Assembly (NCBI GenBank): GCA_934573945.1 | Contig: CAKTMQ010000020.1 | Location: 1-20,032 of the forward strand | DNA length: 20,032 bases | Direction: 5' to 3' | DNA from: an uncultured Oscillospiraceae bacterium | GTDB taxonomy: Bacteria > Bacillota > Clostridia > Oscillospirales > Oscillospiraceae | Part shown: one piece after another, positions 1 to 7,828 of the stretch | Layout of the letters: every line of letters starts with the position of its first letter | How positions within the stretch are numbered: the first letter of the stretch is position 1 | Notes under the pieces: generated by a model | The model's input: only the letters and a program-made list of their open reading frames with translations | Database searches by the model: none | Told to the model about the DNA's origin: nothing | Program-made: the position numbers and the translations under genes

Positions 1-339
1 GATCTTCTTGCCGGTGTACTCCTCCAGCACGTCCAGAGACATGGACAGCGCCTGCTGGGGGGAGTAAGGGGGATCCACAGGCACACCGTTGCGGCGCTGC
101 TTCTCCTCAATCTCCTTGGTCTTGGGGGCGATGGAGCCCATCAGGAACACGGAGGCATACACATCGTCGTCCTTCAGGGAGTCAAAGCTGGTGATCTGCA
201 GGGGCTTTCCCTTCTCCAGCACCTCGCTCAGCGCCTTGATGCCTGCTTCGGGATCGCCGCCGCCGCCGCAGCCGTAGAAGCAGCAGCCGGTAGCAAAGTC
301 GATAATGTCCTGCTTGGTTTTCAGTTCAAAAGAATACAT
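1..339 (-). CDS. DUF917 / S-methyl-thiohydantoin desulfurase-like protein, N-terminal part (cut by window edge)
   Basis: The reading frame opens at an ATG (bases 339-337) and stays open for 113 codons to the left edge, so only the N-terminus is visible. A good ribosome site (AGGAG) lies in the 40-base gap after the binding-protein gene. Near residues 19-33 is the glycine-rich motif TGCCFYGCGGGGDPEAG, followed by an I-K-A-L segment and VYASVFLMGSIAP. A GCGGGGDP-type start followed by a hydrophobic 'GSP'-like strand is typical of the DUF917 family (renamed S-Me-THD after a thiohydantoin desulfurase), whose members often sit beside hydantoinase/oxoprolinase genes. Family assignment is by motif recognition; the substrate is unknown. 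It is the sixth visible gene after the importer genes of the left operon, with no terminator before it, so it is probably co-transcribed and acts on the imported compound. Confidence 0.78.
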   Translation of the reverse strand, partial: MYSFELKTKQDIIDFATGCCFYGCGGGGDPEAGIKALSEVLEKGKPLQITSFDSLKDDDVYASVFLMGSIAPKTKEIEEKQRRNGVPVDPPYSPQQALSMSLDVLEEYTGKKI

Positions 340-379
340 AATTCAGAGTCTCCTATCTTAAAAACTGTTTGCTTCAGGT

Positions 380-2050
380 TCAGCGATCGGTGTACACGCT
401 GATGTCGGGCATATACATATCCATGCCCAGCGCATAGTACTTCAGCTCGCCGGTCTCGTTGTAGTAGTTGGCAACAGGCCAATCAATGTAAGAGGACTGA
501 TACGCATAGGGAGCAGCCAGATCGCCCACGGGAGCGGAGGGGCACAGCTCGCTCATCACGTAATCCTGCAGCTCCTCGGCCACAGCGTTGCGCTCGGCGG
601 TGTCGGTCATGGCGACAGCGGCATCCAGCTTGGCATCCAGCTCAGCGTTGGCGACCCAGGTGGGGTTCTCGAAGGTGCCTTGGGTGGCGCTGCCGAACAG
701 GGTACGCATCACGGAAGCGGCATCGTTGACGGACGGGGTGATGTTGCAGGTGGAGACGTTGGGGGTGGTCTCAGCGGAAGCGATCTGCTCCTGATAGGTC
801 AGCCACGGACCCTTGCGGATGTTCATGGTGATGCCGACCTGGGCGCAGCTGGCCTGCAGGGAGAGCATCATCTTCTCCAGAGCGGGAGCGGCATCCAGCA
901 GGAAGCAATCCAGCTCGATGGTCTGATAGGTATCGGCATACTTGGACTGAGCCAGATACTCCTTGGCCTTCTCCAGATCATACTTGTAGGTGGTGCAGTT
1001 GTCGTTGTGGCCGGCGATGGAGGAGGAGACGGGGCCAACGCTCAGGGACGCGCCGTAGAAGCAGGGGCCGATGAAGCTCTCATAGTCCAGCAGGCAGGAG
1101 AGCGCCTTGCGGTAGTTCACATCGTCGGTGGGAGCCACGGTGGTGTTGAAGAACACGTACTGGGTGCAGGCCCAGGAGGTGAAGGCCAGGTCGATGCCGT
1201 CGATGGCGTCGAGAGCCTCATAGTTTTCGGGAGCGAACCAGGGGGAGCTGATCTCCAGCTGCTGGTTGGCCATCATGGTCTGCTGGGTGCTGGGCTCGGT
1301 CATGTAGATCGCCTTGAACTGCTCGGGAGCGTTCTCGCGGCCTTCCCAACCCATGTGCCAGTCGGCAAAGCGGGAAGCCAGGAAGTACTCAGAGTGGACC
1401 ATCTCGGTGGCGGTGTAGGGGCCGGAGCCGGCGTCGTTCTCCAGCAGCCATGCCTTACCATAGTCGCCGTACTCGTCGCCGTAGGTGCCGTCGGCCACGA
1501 TGTTGGCCATGACAGTGGCCTCATCCAGCACGTACAGGTGCCAGATAATGCCCATGAAGGAACCCATGGACTGGGACAGAACGAACTTCACGGTGTATTC
1601 GTCAACAGCGACGCACTCCTTGACATTGGCGAACAGATAGGCAAAGCCCTCGCCGATGGTCTTGAAGCGGTTGAAGGAGAACACCACGTCGGAAGCCTTC
1701 ATCTCGTTGCCGCTGTGGAACTTGACGCCCTGCTTCAGGTGGAAGGTATACTCCAGGCCGTCCTCGCTGGTTTCCCACTCGGTAGCCAGGTCGGGCACCT
1801 GCTCGCTGCCGTCCTGCAGAACCAGGCCGTCATACAGGTTCTCCACGCAGATGCTGCCCACCAGGTCAGTGATCACAGCGGGGTCGATCTTGGGAGTGCT
1901 GTCCGCGGAGAAGCGGACGATGCTGGGACGGGAGCCGGTGGTGGCGCCGTCAGCATCAGGGGTGCTGGGGGTGTCAGTGCCGCCGCCGCAGCCGGTCAGC
2001 AGGCTGAAGCTGAGCAACATTGCCAGGAACATTGCAAGAATACGTTTCAT
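380..2050 (-). CDS. Solute-binding lipoprotein of a dipeptide/oligopeptide (family 5) ABC importer
   Basis: This 556-residue protein starts with a lipoprotein signal: positive MKR, a hydrophobic core, and lipobox LLTGC with the lipidated cysteine at residue 21. A short acidic/Thr-Ser-Pro linker follows. The mature part has the SBP family 5 (DppA/OppA) signature: a VENLYDGL region, then DLATEWETSEDGLEYTFHLK and the VKFHSGNEMKASDVVFSFNR block. Length is normal for the family. It would sit outside the membrane and deliver substrate to the permeases encoded upstream in the same operon. The start is fixed by an AAGGAGG site 7 bases upstream. The position after the two ATPase genes, behind a small hairpin in the 85-base gap, may allow separate mRNA stability. 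Substrate is not readable from sequence; the racemase and DUF917 neighbours hint at modified or cyclic amino-acid compounds (inference). Confidence 0.93.
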   Translation of the reverse strand: MKRILAMFLAMLLSFSLLTGCGGGTDTPSTPDADGATTGSRPSIVRFSADSTPKIDPAVITDLVGSICVENLYDGLVLQDGSEQVPDLATEWETSEDGLEYTFHLKQGVKFHSGNEMKASDVVFSFNRFKTIGEGFAYLFANVKECVAVDEYTVKFVLSQSMGSFMGIIWHLYVLDEATVMANIVADGTYGDEYGDYGKAWLLENDAGSGPYTATEMVHSEYFLASRFADWHMGWEGRENAPEQFKAIYMTEPSTQQTMMANQQLEISSPWFAPENYEALDAIDGIDLAFTSWACTQYVFFNTTVAPTDDVNYRKALSCLLDYESFIGPCFYGASLSVGPVSSSIAGHNDNCTTYKYDLEKAKEYLAQSKYADTYQTIELDCFLLDAAPALEKMMLSLQASCAQVGITMNIRKGPWLTYQEQIASAETTPNVSTCNITPSVNDAASVMRTLFGSATQGTFENPTWVANAELDAKLDAAVAMTDTAERNAVAEELQDYVMSELCPSAPVGDLAAPYAYQSSYIDWPVANYYNETGELKYYALGMDMYMPDISVYTDR

Positions 2051-2088
2051 GATTTTCCTCCTTATGTTGTACAGTTGGTATTTTCACG

Positions 2089-2109
2089 CTTCCGGGAACC
2101 CCGCGGAAG
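2089..2109 (-). promoter_or_regulatory. Small hairpin in the gap before the binding-protein gene
   Basis: Arms CTTCCG (2089-2094) and CGGAAG (2104-2109) flank a 9-base GC-rich loop, 39 bases upstream of the binding-protein start. No T-run follows, so it is not a classic terminator. It may be an mRNA processing or stabilising hairpin that raises binding-protein levels relative to the other importer parts (inference). Confidence 0.35.
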
Positions 2110-2135
2110 GCCGTGCACAAAAGAAACAAAGGGGC

Positions 2136-3101
2136 TTACTTGTCGTACAGGTGGCAGCGGATCATATGACCCGGCTCGATCTCCCGCATGACGGGATCCT
2201 CCCTGGTACAGCGCTCGCACTTGTAGGGGCAGCGGGTGTTGAAGCTGCAGCCCGTGGGAACGTTGACGGGAGAGGGGATCTCTCCCACGCACTCCACCGC
2301 CTTGGGCTTGAGCGCCTCGTCCTCCTCGGACACCACCGGGATGGAGGAGAGGAGCATCTGGGTATAGGGGTGCAGGGGCTTGGTGTAGAAGGTCTCCGTG
2401 GGAGCGATCTCGCAGATCTTGCCCAGATACATGATGGCTACGCGGTTGGACACGTTGCGCATCACGCCCATATCGTGGGTGATGAACATATAGGTGAGGT
2501 TCTGCTCCTTGTGGAGCTTGATGAGCATATTGATGATCTTCGCCTGAATGGACACGTCCAGCGAGGAGGTAGGCTCATCGAGGATGATGAACTTGGGGTT
2601 GCAGCACAGCGCGCGGGCAATGGACACCAGCTGCTTTTCGCCGCCGCCGATGGAGTTGGGGGACTTGTACATGAACTCCGGGGGCAGCTCCACCATGTTC
2701 AGGATCTCCAGGATCTTGTCGTCGATCTGGTTCTTGGGCACCACGTTGTGCACCTTCAGGGGCAGGCTGAGAATGCTGCGCACGTCCTGATAGGGGTTGA
2801 GGGAGGAGCCGGGATCCTGGAACACGATCTGCGCCTCACGGCGGAACTTCATACTTCTCTTCCGCTTGGTCTCCTTGGTGAACACCTCGTTCTCGAACTG
2901 GATCTCGCCGTCGGTCATGCCGTACATGCCCATGACGGTGTAGGCGATGGTGCTCTTACCGGAACCGGACTCGCCCACCAGACCCATGACGTCGCCCTTG
3001 TTGATGGTCAGATCCACGCCGTCCACGGCGCGGACAAAGCGATCCTTGCCCACGGGGAAATACTGCTTCAGATTACGCAGTGTCAGCAGCTCATTCGACA
3101 T
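2136..3101 (-). CDS. ABC importer ATPase, DppF/OppF type (left operon)
   Basis: A 321-residue cytoplasmic ATPase using the ATG at 3101 with AGGTG close upstream; an in-frame GTG at 3110 would add three residues. Visible in order: Walker A GESGSGKS (43-50), Q-loop QDP at residue 95, C-loop region 150-155, Walker B FIILDE (171-176), H-loop histidine 209, and the C-terminal oligopeptide-type motif P-x-GC-x-F-x-x-RCPYKCERC. The C-loop reads SIGGGE rather than the usual LSGGQ; this is the main oddity and may mark the degenerate site of a heterodimeric ATPase pair. It overlaps the preceding ATPase gene by 11 bases, indicating translational coupling. It would power the importer formed with the two permeases and the lipoprotein of this operon. 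Confidence 0.93.
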   Translation of the reverse strand: MSNELLTLRNLKQYFPVGKDRFVRAVDGVDLTINKGDVMGLVGESGSGKSTIAYTVMGMYGMTDGEIQFENEVFTKETKRKRSMKFRREAQIVFQDPGSSLNPYQDVRSILSLPLKVHNVVPKNQIDDKILEILNMVELPPEFMYKSPNSIGGGEKQLVSIARALCCNPKFIILDEPTSSLDVSIQAKIINMLIKLHKEQNLTYMFITHDMGVMRNVSNRVAIMYLGKICEIAPTETFYTKPLHPYTQMLLSSIPVVSEEDEALKPKAVECVGEIPSPVNVPTGCSFNTRCPYKCERCTREDPVMREIEPGHMIRCHLYDK

Positions 3102-4116
3102 GGTCTTCACCTCTCTCTTCCGTGGTATTCACGCCGTCCTTCTCATAGAGGAAGCAGGCGACGGTGTGGCCGTCGGCCACCTGGTAGTTGCCGGGCTTCT
3201 CCTGCTTGCAGCGCTCCGTGCAGTGGGGGCAGCGGTTAAAGAACCGGCAGCCCTTGGGCGGATTGACATAGCTGGGGATGTAGCCGTAGATACCGGCGGA
3301 GATGCCGCCGCCGGTGAGGCGGGGCACGCAGGCCAGCAGTCCCTGGGTGTAGGGATGCAGCGGGTTTTTGAACAGCTCGGCCGTGTCGCAGCACTCCACG
3401 ATGTGGCCGGCGTACATGACGTAGATGCGATCCACCAGCTCACGGACAACGCCCAGAGAGTGGGTGATCATGATCAGGGAGCGCTTCTCCTCCTCCACCA
3501 GCGCACGCAGCAGTTTGTGGATCTGCCCCTGCACCGTCACGTCCAGTGCGGTACCCGGCTCATCGGCGATGAGCATCTGACGGGGCGTCAGCAGCGAGGT
3601 GGCGATACAGATACGCTGGCGCATACCGCCGGAGAGCTGATGGGGATAGGACTTGAGGATACGGTCGGGGTCGGGGATCATCACGCTGTTGATGGCCTGA
3701 CGCGCCGCGTTGAGCATACCTTCCTTATCCTTGTGGTCAAACTTGCCGGAGTACTTCAGCACGTCCATCATCTGCTGCCCCACGGTGAACACCGGGTTCA
3801 GCGCCGCCATGGGCGACTGGGAGATCATGGATGCCTTCTGGCGGCGGAACTCCAGCAGTTCCTTGTCGTTCATGGTGAGCACGTCCTCGCCCTCGAAGAG
3901 GATCTTGGACTCCTCGCCCACCTTGATGCTCCGCTCGTCCAGTGTCCGCATGACCATCTTCATGGTCGTGGTCTTGCCGCAGCCGGATTCGCCCACCAGG
4001 CCGATCTTCTCGCCCTTGTTGACGTACAGGCTGACATGGTCTACCACCTCGGCGTAGCCGCGATAGGTCTTATACCAAACCGAGAGGTTCTGAATATCCA
4101 AAGTTCTTTCGTTCAT
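3091..4116 (-). CDS. ABC importer ATPase, DppD/OppD type (left operon)
   Basis: A 341-residue ATPase. Walker A GESGCGKT at 42-49, Q-loop glutamine 100 (SQSPMAALNP), canonical signature LSGGM at 161-165, Walker B MLIADE at 181-186 and switch histidine 219 (THSLGVV, with Ser where Asp is common) are all present. The C-terminus carries the oligopeptide-family cysteine motif GCRFFNRCPHCTERC, typical of Dpp/Opp ATPases and found in some as an Fe-S or structural cluster. The start codon shares one base with the stop of the upstream permease (TAATG). It is the probable partner of the DppF-type ATPase encoded next, one subunit of a heterodimer. Confidence 0.94.
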   Translation of the reverse strand: MNERTLDIQNLSVWYKTYRGYAEVVDHVSLYVNKGEKIGLVGESGCGKTTTMKMVMRTLDERSIKVGEESKILFEGEDVLTMNDKELLEFRRQKASMISQSPMAALNPVFTVGQQMMDVLKYSGKFDHKDKEGMLNAARQAINSVMIPDPDRILKSYPHQLSGGMRQRICIATSLLTPRQMLIADEPGTALDVTVQGQIHKLLRALVEEEKRSLIMITHSLGVVRELVDRIYVMYAGHIVECCDTAELFKNPLHPYTQGLLACVPRLTGGGISAGIYGYIPSYVNPPKGCRFFNRCPHCTERCKQEKPGNYQVADGHTVACFLYEKDGVNTTEERGEDHVE

Positions 4117-5021
4117 TACTGCTTCCCCCTGTCCAGCATATCCCGGATGCCATCGCCCAGGAAGTTAAAGCCAAGAATCACGAACACGATGGCCAAGGCC
4201 GGGAAGGCCGTCATCCACCAGTACTGCGGCATATACTTGGAGCCCTCGGAGATCATGGTGCCGAAGGAGGGCGTGGGCGGCTGTTCGCCCAGGCCGATGA
4301 AGCTCAGGGACGCGCCCAGCAGGATGACCCAGCCCACGTCCAGCGCCATCTTGGTCAGCACCGGGGACAGACAGTTGGGCAGCAGCTCCTTGAAGAGGAT
4401 GTGGAACTTGCTGGCGCCCACCAGCTCCGCGTTCTTGATGAAATACTCTTTACTGTAACCGGTGGCCATACTGTAGACCAGACGGGTGTACCACGGCCAC
4501 CAGGACAGCGTGACCGCGATCATGGTGTTGGTCATGTTGGGCTCCAGCATGGAGGCAATGGTCATGGCCAGGATCAGCGCAGGCAGCGCCAGGAAAATAT
4601 CGGTCAGACGCATGATAATGGTGTCCACCCAGGTGTGGTGGTAGTAACCGGCCAGCAGTCCCAGGAACGTGCCCACGGGCACCGAGATCACCAGCACCAC
4701 CACGGCCATTTTCAAGGCGCCGCGGAAGCCGAAGATCACGCGGGAGAGGATGTCTCGTCCCGTAACGTCCGTGCCGAACCAGAAGGTGCTGTTGGGCGCC
4801 TGGCTGGCGCTGGCCAGATCCACGTAGGCGCCGGCGTGCTCGGGGAACGGCGCGATATACGGTGCGAACACCGCCAGCACCACCGAGATCAGCACGATGG
4901 TCAGGCCTACCATGGACAGTCTGTTGCTGCGGAAGTTGTACCAGTAGATCCGCAGGTTTTCTCGCGTGGAGGGCTTCAGGAAGCCTTTCTTCACCGCGGT
5001 GGTTTCAGTTTTTGTGCTCAT
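4116..5021 (-). CDS. ABC importer inner-membrane permease, DppC type (left operon)
   Basis: A 301-residue permease. An N-terminal cytoplasmic stretch leads into a first membrane helix (LSMVGLTIVLISVVLAVFAPYIA), as in the OppC N-terminal domain. FGTDVTGRDILSRVIFG then opens the binding-protein-dependent transport domain. The cytoplasmic coupling (EAA) loop is recognisable around KNAELVGASKFHILFKELLPN, followed by the SLSFIGLGEQPPTPSFGTMISEG block characteristic of DppC. About six membrane segments are expected. Its ATG overlaps the preceding permease stop by four bases (ATGA). It forms the channel with the DppB-type permease. Confidence 0.94.
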   Translation of the reverse strand: MSTKTETTAVKKGFLKPSTRENLRIYWYNFRSNRLSMVGLTIVLISVVLAVFAPYIAPFPEHAGAYVDLASASQAPNSTFWFGTDVTGRDILSRVIFGFRGALKMAVVVLVISVPVGTFLGLLAGYYHHTWVDTIIMRLTDIFLALPALILAMTIASMLEPNMTNTMIAVTLSWWPWYTRLVYSMATGYSKEYFIKNAELVGASKFHILFKELLPNCLSPVLTKMALDVGWVILLGASLSFIGLGEQPPTPSFGTMISEGSKYMPQYWWMTAFPALAIVFVILGFNFLGDGIRDMLDRGKQ

Positions 5022-6034
5022 AGATCTCCCCCCAACCGAATTCTCGGATCGACCATGGCGTTGATAATATCAACCACCAGATTCACGACCAAAAACGTTG
5101 CGCCAATGACCAGAACCACTGCACAGATAGAGTTCAGATCCTTGGTGATCATGGCGTTGGCACCGTACTTGGAGAAGCCGGGCCAGTTGAAAACACGTTC
5201 TACCAGGAACGCGTTGCCCACCATGGAGGCAATGTCCATGCCCATCACGGTGATGACGGAGGTGCTGGACGGCTTGAAGAGGTAGCGGTTCATCAGCACC
5301 TTCTCCGGCAGGCCGTAGCTTCTGGACACGCACATATACTCCTTGCCCATGTTGTCGGTCAGGGCGGAGCGGGTCAGACGGGCATCCTGGAACATACCGC
5401 CCAGAGACAGGGCGAAGGCGGGCAGCAGCAGGTGCAGGAAAGCATCCCATGCCACTGCGAATTTGCCCTGCAGCAGGGCGTCAAGCACATAGAAGCCGGT
5501 GATCTTGTCCGGCGCGACCACACCCACGCTCAGACGCCCCAGCGTTGGTATGATCTGCCATACATTGCCGAAGAGCACCAATAGCAATATGGCCATGACG
5601 AAGGATGGTACGGCGATGCCGATGTAGGAAAACACGCGGATGGAGCCATCCAGAATACCGTCCCGGTGTTTTGCCGCGGCGCGTCCCAACAGCAGCGAGC
5701 CTCCGATGATGAACAGCGCCGCCCAGAAGATCAGCTCAAAGGTGGCCGGCAGCAGCTGCTTCATGTCGTCGGTAACAGACCGGCGAGTGGCCAGAGAGAT
5801 ACCGAAGTTGCCATGGAGCACATCACGGAACCACAGCGCGTACTGCACAGGCAGCGGTTTATCCAGGTACATCTGCTTGGACAGCGTGTCCACCGCCTCC
5901 TGGGTCGCGTGCTGTCCCAGCGCCAGACGAGCGGGGTCGCCGGGGATAATGCGGGACAGTGCGAAGATCACGATGGAAACGCCCAACAGAACGAAGATGC
6001 CCTGTACAAGCCTTTTCAATATGTATCGAAGCAT
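5018..6034 (-). CDS. ABC importer inner-membrane permease, DppB type (left operon)
   Basis: A 338-residue permease. It begins with the family's typical MLRYILKRLVQGIFVLLGVS helix and the IPGDPARLALG motif. Several membrane helices follow, with a coupling loop around YMCVSRSYGLPEKVLMNRYL and the ERVFNWPGF motif near the C-terminus, corresponding to the 'E-x-x-F-x-x-PG' signature of DppB. A GGGAGG ribosome site lies about 12 bases before the ATG, in a 37-base gap after the racemase gene. First gene of the importer block; heterodimer partner of the DppC-type permease. Confidence 0.94.
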   Translation of the reverse strand: MLRYILKRLVQGIFVLLGVSIVIFALSRIIPGDPARLALGQHATQEAVDTLSKQMYLDKPLPVQYALWFRDVLHGNFGISLATRRSVTDDMKQLLPATFELIFWAALFIIGGSLLLGRAAAKHRDGILDGSIRVFSYIGIAVPSFVMAILLLVLFGNVWQIIPTLGRLSVGVVAPDKITGFYVLDALLQGKFAVAWDAFLHLLLPAFALSLGGMFQDARLTRSALTDNMGKEYMCVSRSYGLPEKVLMNRYLFKPSSTSVITVMGMDIASMVGNAFLVERVFNWPGFSKYGANAMITKDLNSICAVVLVIGATFLVVNLVVDIINAMVDPRIRLGGDL

Positions 6035-6071
6035 TTTTTACAGTCCTCCCGTATGCTTAGTCGATGATGGT

Positions 6072-6836
6072 TTACAGTTTCCAATCCAGCCTGCGCAGCT
6101 TCTCCTCAACAGGCCAGTAGGCATACTTGCTGTGGGAAACGCCCTGCAGGGCGCAGGCAATGGCATCATACAGCGCCGCACGGTAGGGCTCGATCACGGG
6201 AATATCCACGCCCCGCTTCTTCAGTCCCTCGGCCACGGCCTGCTGCACGGTGCACATACAGGTGCAGCCGAAGATCACCGCCCGGGCACCGTCCTCCTTG
6301 ACCGCCTTATAGGCTGCCTCGATGGTCTTTTCCGCCAGCATTGCCTCGTCGTCGTGCAGCGCCACCACCGGCATATTCACCACCGGGATCGACGCCAGCT
6401 GCGGCTCCATGCCGTACTTGCGCACATTCTCGCGGATACAGCGGTCGGCGTTTTCCAGAATGCCGATGACGGAGAAGCGGCCAGCCATCCGCGCCGCCAG
6501 AGAACAGGCGGACTGACAGGCACCTGTCACCGGGATCCGCACCAGCTCGCGGCACTCGGAGAGCGCCGGATCCAGGAAGCAGTCCATCACGATGGCATCA
6601 AAGCCGTCACGCTCGCCCTGGGCAGCCGCTTTCAGGATATAGGGCGCTGCCAGCGCGGAATCATAGAAGCACTCGATGGACTCGCTGCCGCCCTCTACGA
6701 TCCGTGTCTCCAGCTGCACCAGCCCGCCCAATTCGGTATCCAGCTGCTGCGCCAGCACCTTGCGGTCATTGACGGAGACCTCGATCCCTTCCGTGTATAT
6801 GTCCGGGACAATACTCAGGATCTTGATTTTTCTCAT
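6072..6836 (-). CDS. Asp/Glu racemase superfamily protein, hydantoin-racemase-like
   Basis: A 254-residue cytoplasmic protein. Two cysteines sit where the cofactor-independent racemases carry their catalytic pair: Cys86 in MDCFLDPAL (compare the 'CFgDPGL' of hydantoin racemases) and Cys191 in FGCTCM (compare 'GCaGM'). The LSIVPDI start and VIGILENADR segment also match the two-domain fold. Such enzymes invert the alpha carbon of amino acids, hydantoins or allantoin, or act as maleate/arylmalonate isomerases or decarboxylases. The hydantoin-racemase reading is favoured because a DUF917 protein lies in the same operon. It is the first gene of the left operon. The AGGAGGG site is close to the ATG at 6836. 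Fold assignment is strong; the exact reaction is inference. Confidence 0.85.
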   Translation of the reverse strand: MRKIKILSIVPDIYTEGIEVSVNDRKVLAQQLDTELGGLVQLETRIVEGGSESIECFYDSALAAPYILKAAAQGERDGFDAIVMDCFLDPALSECRELVRIPVTGACQSACSLAARMAGRFSVIGILENADRCIRENVRKYGMEPQLASIPVVNMPVVALHDDEAMLAEKTIEAAYKAVKEDGARAVIFGCTCMCTVQQAVAEGLKKRGVDIPVIEPYRAALYDAIACALQGVSHSKYAYWPVEEKLRRLDWKL

Positions 6837-6909
6837 AGAACCCTCCTTTTGCCAAATGCGGCTTTTTTCTTTTGTTAAATTTTATATAGACCGTCTATGT
6901 GAAAACACA
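6837..6909 (-). promoter_or_regulatory. Probable promoter of the left operon with two palindromic sites
   Basis: Reading leftward, a -10-like TATAAA (6881-6886) lies about 45 bases before the racemase start. The position 17 bases further upstream (6904-6909) reads TGTGTT, a poor -35. The spacer and -35 zone are filled by two palindromes: ATAGACCGTCTAT (6886-6898, odd centre) and TGTGAAAACACA (6898-6909). A weak -35 covered by dyads suggests an activator- or repressor-controlled promoter. The dyads are seen directly; the promoter role is inference. Confidence 0.4.
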
Positions 6910-7290
6910 CATTTTATCTTTGCGGTTCCTGTTCACTTTGTCTATTTCTTGACTAGGGATTGTTTCTTTTGCATATAACACAGCAAAAACCCCGCCGTAC
7001 AGCACGTGCGCCGCAGAGGTTTCTCCACTTGATACAGCAAAGGATACCACAGCTATCCCGTCAAAATCACCGGAAATTATATCCAATCTATGGCAGACTA
7101 CATAAGATTTTATCGGCGCTTTCGCCAACGGGTCTTACAAGCAGCCCATGCCGCCCCGACAGCAAAAACCGCCTGCGCAAAAATTACCAGTATGTACAAA
7201 CGCATATTGCGCGGCGCGCAGGGAAATCTAGCATTGCGATAAGCAATCAACAAGCAATCGCCGAATCAATCCAAGAAAGGAGATACAATC
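6910..7290. other. Intergenic stretch with no convincing gene
   Basis: About 380 bases between the left operon and the spore-protein gene. No reading frame has a good start, ribosome site and family motif together, and no tRNA-like fold was seen. The last 25 bases carry the AAGGAG site of the spore-protein gene. The promoter of that gene should lie here (forespore sigma-G is expected for this family), but I could not point to a convincing box. Confidence 0.5.
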
Positions 7291-7554
7291 ATGTCCAGCA
7301 AGAACACCAACAAGCTGAATGTTCCCGAGGCTCGTGCCGCTATGGATAAGTTCAAGATGGAGGCTGCATCCGAGGTGGGCGTTAACCTGAAGAACGGTTA
7401 CAACGGCGACCTGACCAGCCGCGAGGCCGGTTCCGTCGGCGGCCAGATGGTCAAGAAGATGACGCCCATACGAACGATGAGTTTTGTGAGGGCAGATCGG
7501 ACAAAGCCGGGACACGGGGTTAAGGTGCGGTACATAGCAGGAATCACAATATAA
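7291..7554 (+). CDS. Alpha/beta-type small acid-soluble spore protein with replaced C-terminus
   Basis: These DNA-binding proteins coat spore DNA and are degraded by the GPR protease at germination. Residues 10-57 match the family closely: NVPEARAAMDKFKMEAASEVGV (the GPR-cleavage region is KMEAASE) and GYNGDLTSREAGSVGGQMVKKM. An AAGGAG site precedes the ATG. Normally the protein ends about 10-20 residues after QMVKKM with a short helix. Here the frame instead runs into about 30 residues of unrelated sequence (TPIRTMSFVRADR... to RYIAGITI) before a stop at 7552-7554 and a terminator. The join is just after base 7461. Both conserved helix motifs survive, so the protein may still bind DNA. The tail suggests an insertion or deletion fused foreign sequence to the gene. 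Confidence 0.8.
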   Translation: MSSKNTNKLNVPEARAAMDKFKMEAASEVGVNLKNGYNGDLTSREAGSVGGQMVKKMTPIRTMSFVRADRTKPGHGVKVRYIAGITI

Positions 7555-7736
7555 GAAAACTCACGAGCCAACTTGCGGCTCGTGAGTTCTTTATTTCCTA
7601 TTATTGAAAAGCTACCAATCAAAAGCAACTGAATCAGCAAGAGAGCGAACGAGAAATCAATGAAAGGTGTTTTTAGGGTGACTGTAAATTGAATACGCCT
7701 AAGGAATGTGCGGATAGCCTTCAAAGAATCTTTCAT
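7398..7736 (-). CDS. Doubtful small membrane-protein ORF antisense to the spore-protein gene 3' end
   Basis: A 112-codon minus-strand frame opens at 7736 with a plausible ribosome site (AAGGGGGAA, about 6 bases upstream) and a good promoter at 7829-7857. The N-terminus is basic, then hydrophobic (FSFALLLIQLLLIGSFSIIG). However, the 7558-7588 hairpin followed by TTTTCTTAT lies inside the frame and should end transcription at about codon 60, and the 3' third is antisense to the spore gene. I do not recognise the family. It may be a decayed small gene, a regulatory RNA or a mobile-element remnant. Confidence 0.22.
   Translation of the reverse strand: MKDSLKAIRTFLRRIQFTVTLKTPFIDFSFALLLIQLLLIGSFSIIGNKELTSRKLAREFSYIVIPAMYRTLTPCPGFVRSALTKLIVRMGVIFLTIWPPTEPASRLVRSPL
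7558..7597 (+). terminator. Bidirectional intrinsic terminator after the spore-protein gene
   Basis: A perfect 12-bp stem, AACTCACGAGCC (7558-7569) with GGCTCGTGAGTT (7577-7588), has a 7-base loop and is followed by TCTTTATTT. On the other strand the same stem is followed by TTTTCTTAT, so it can stop both the spore gene and the convergent minus-strand transcript. Confidence 0.82.
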
Positions 7737-7828
7737 GTGTATTCCCCCTTCAACAATACGTTCTCGCTCGTTCGCTTTGAACCTCTTTCGGTCTGGTGAG
7801 TCAGGAAGGGGCTATCTGACCCAATTGC

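Noticed and set aside
680..2191. Long plus-strand frame opposite the left-operon binding protein
   Set aside because: It mirrors a well-supported lipoprotein gene. Its Gly/His/Val/Leu-rich composition is the typical antisense shadow of a GC-rich gene and no family motif is present.
1656..4458. Two long plus-strand frames (527 and 503 codons) opposite the ATPase genes
   Set aside because: They are antisense to genes with full Walker A, Walker B and C-loop motifs. No ribosome site or recognisable domain is seen.
5640..6878. A 412-codon plus-strand frame across the DppB gene and the racemase
   Set aside because: It covers two convincing minus-strand genes and has a composition biased to Gln/His/Arg. 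It looks like a shadow frame.
6895..7128. Minus-strand 77-codon frame upstream of the racemase
   Set aside because: It starts with TTG, has no ribosome site, and would overlap the likely operon promoter; no family is recognised.
7100..7290. tRNA or small RNA gene
   Set aside because: No cloverleaf arms, no TTC-type T-loop and no CCA end were found.
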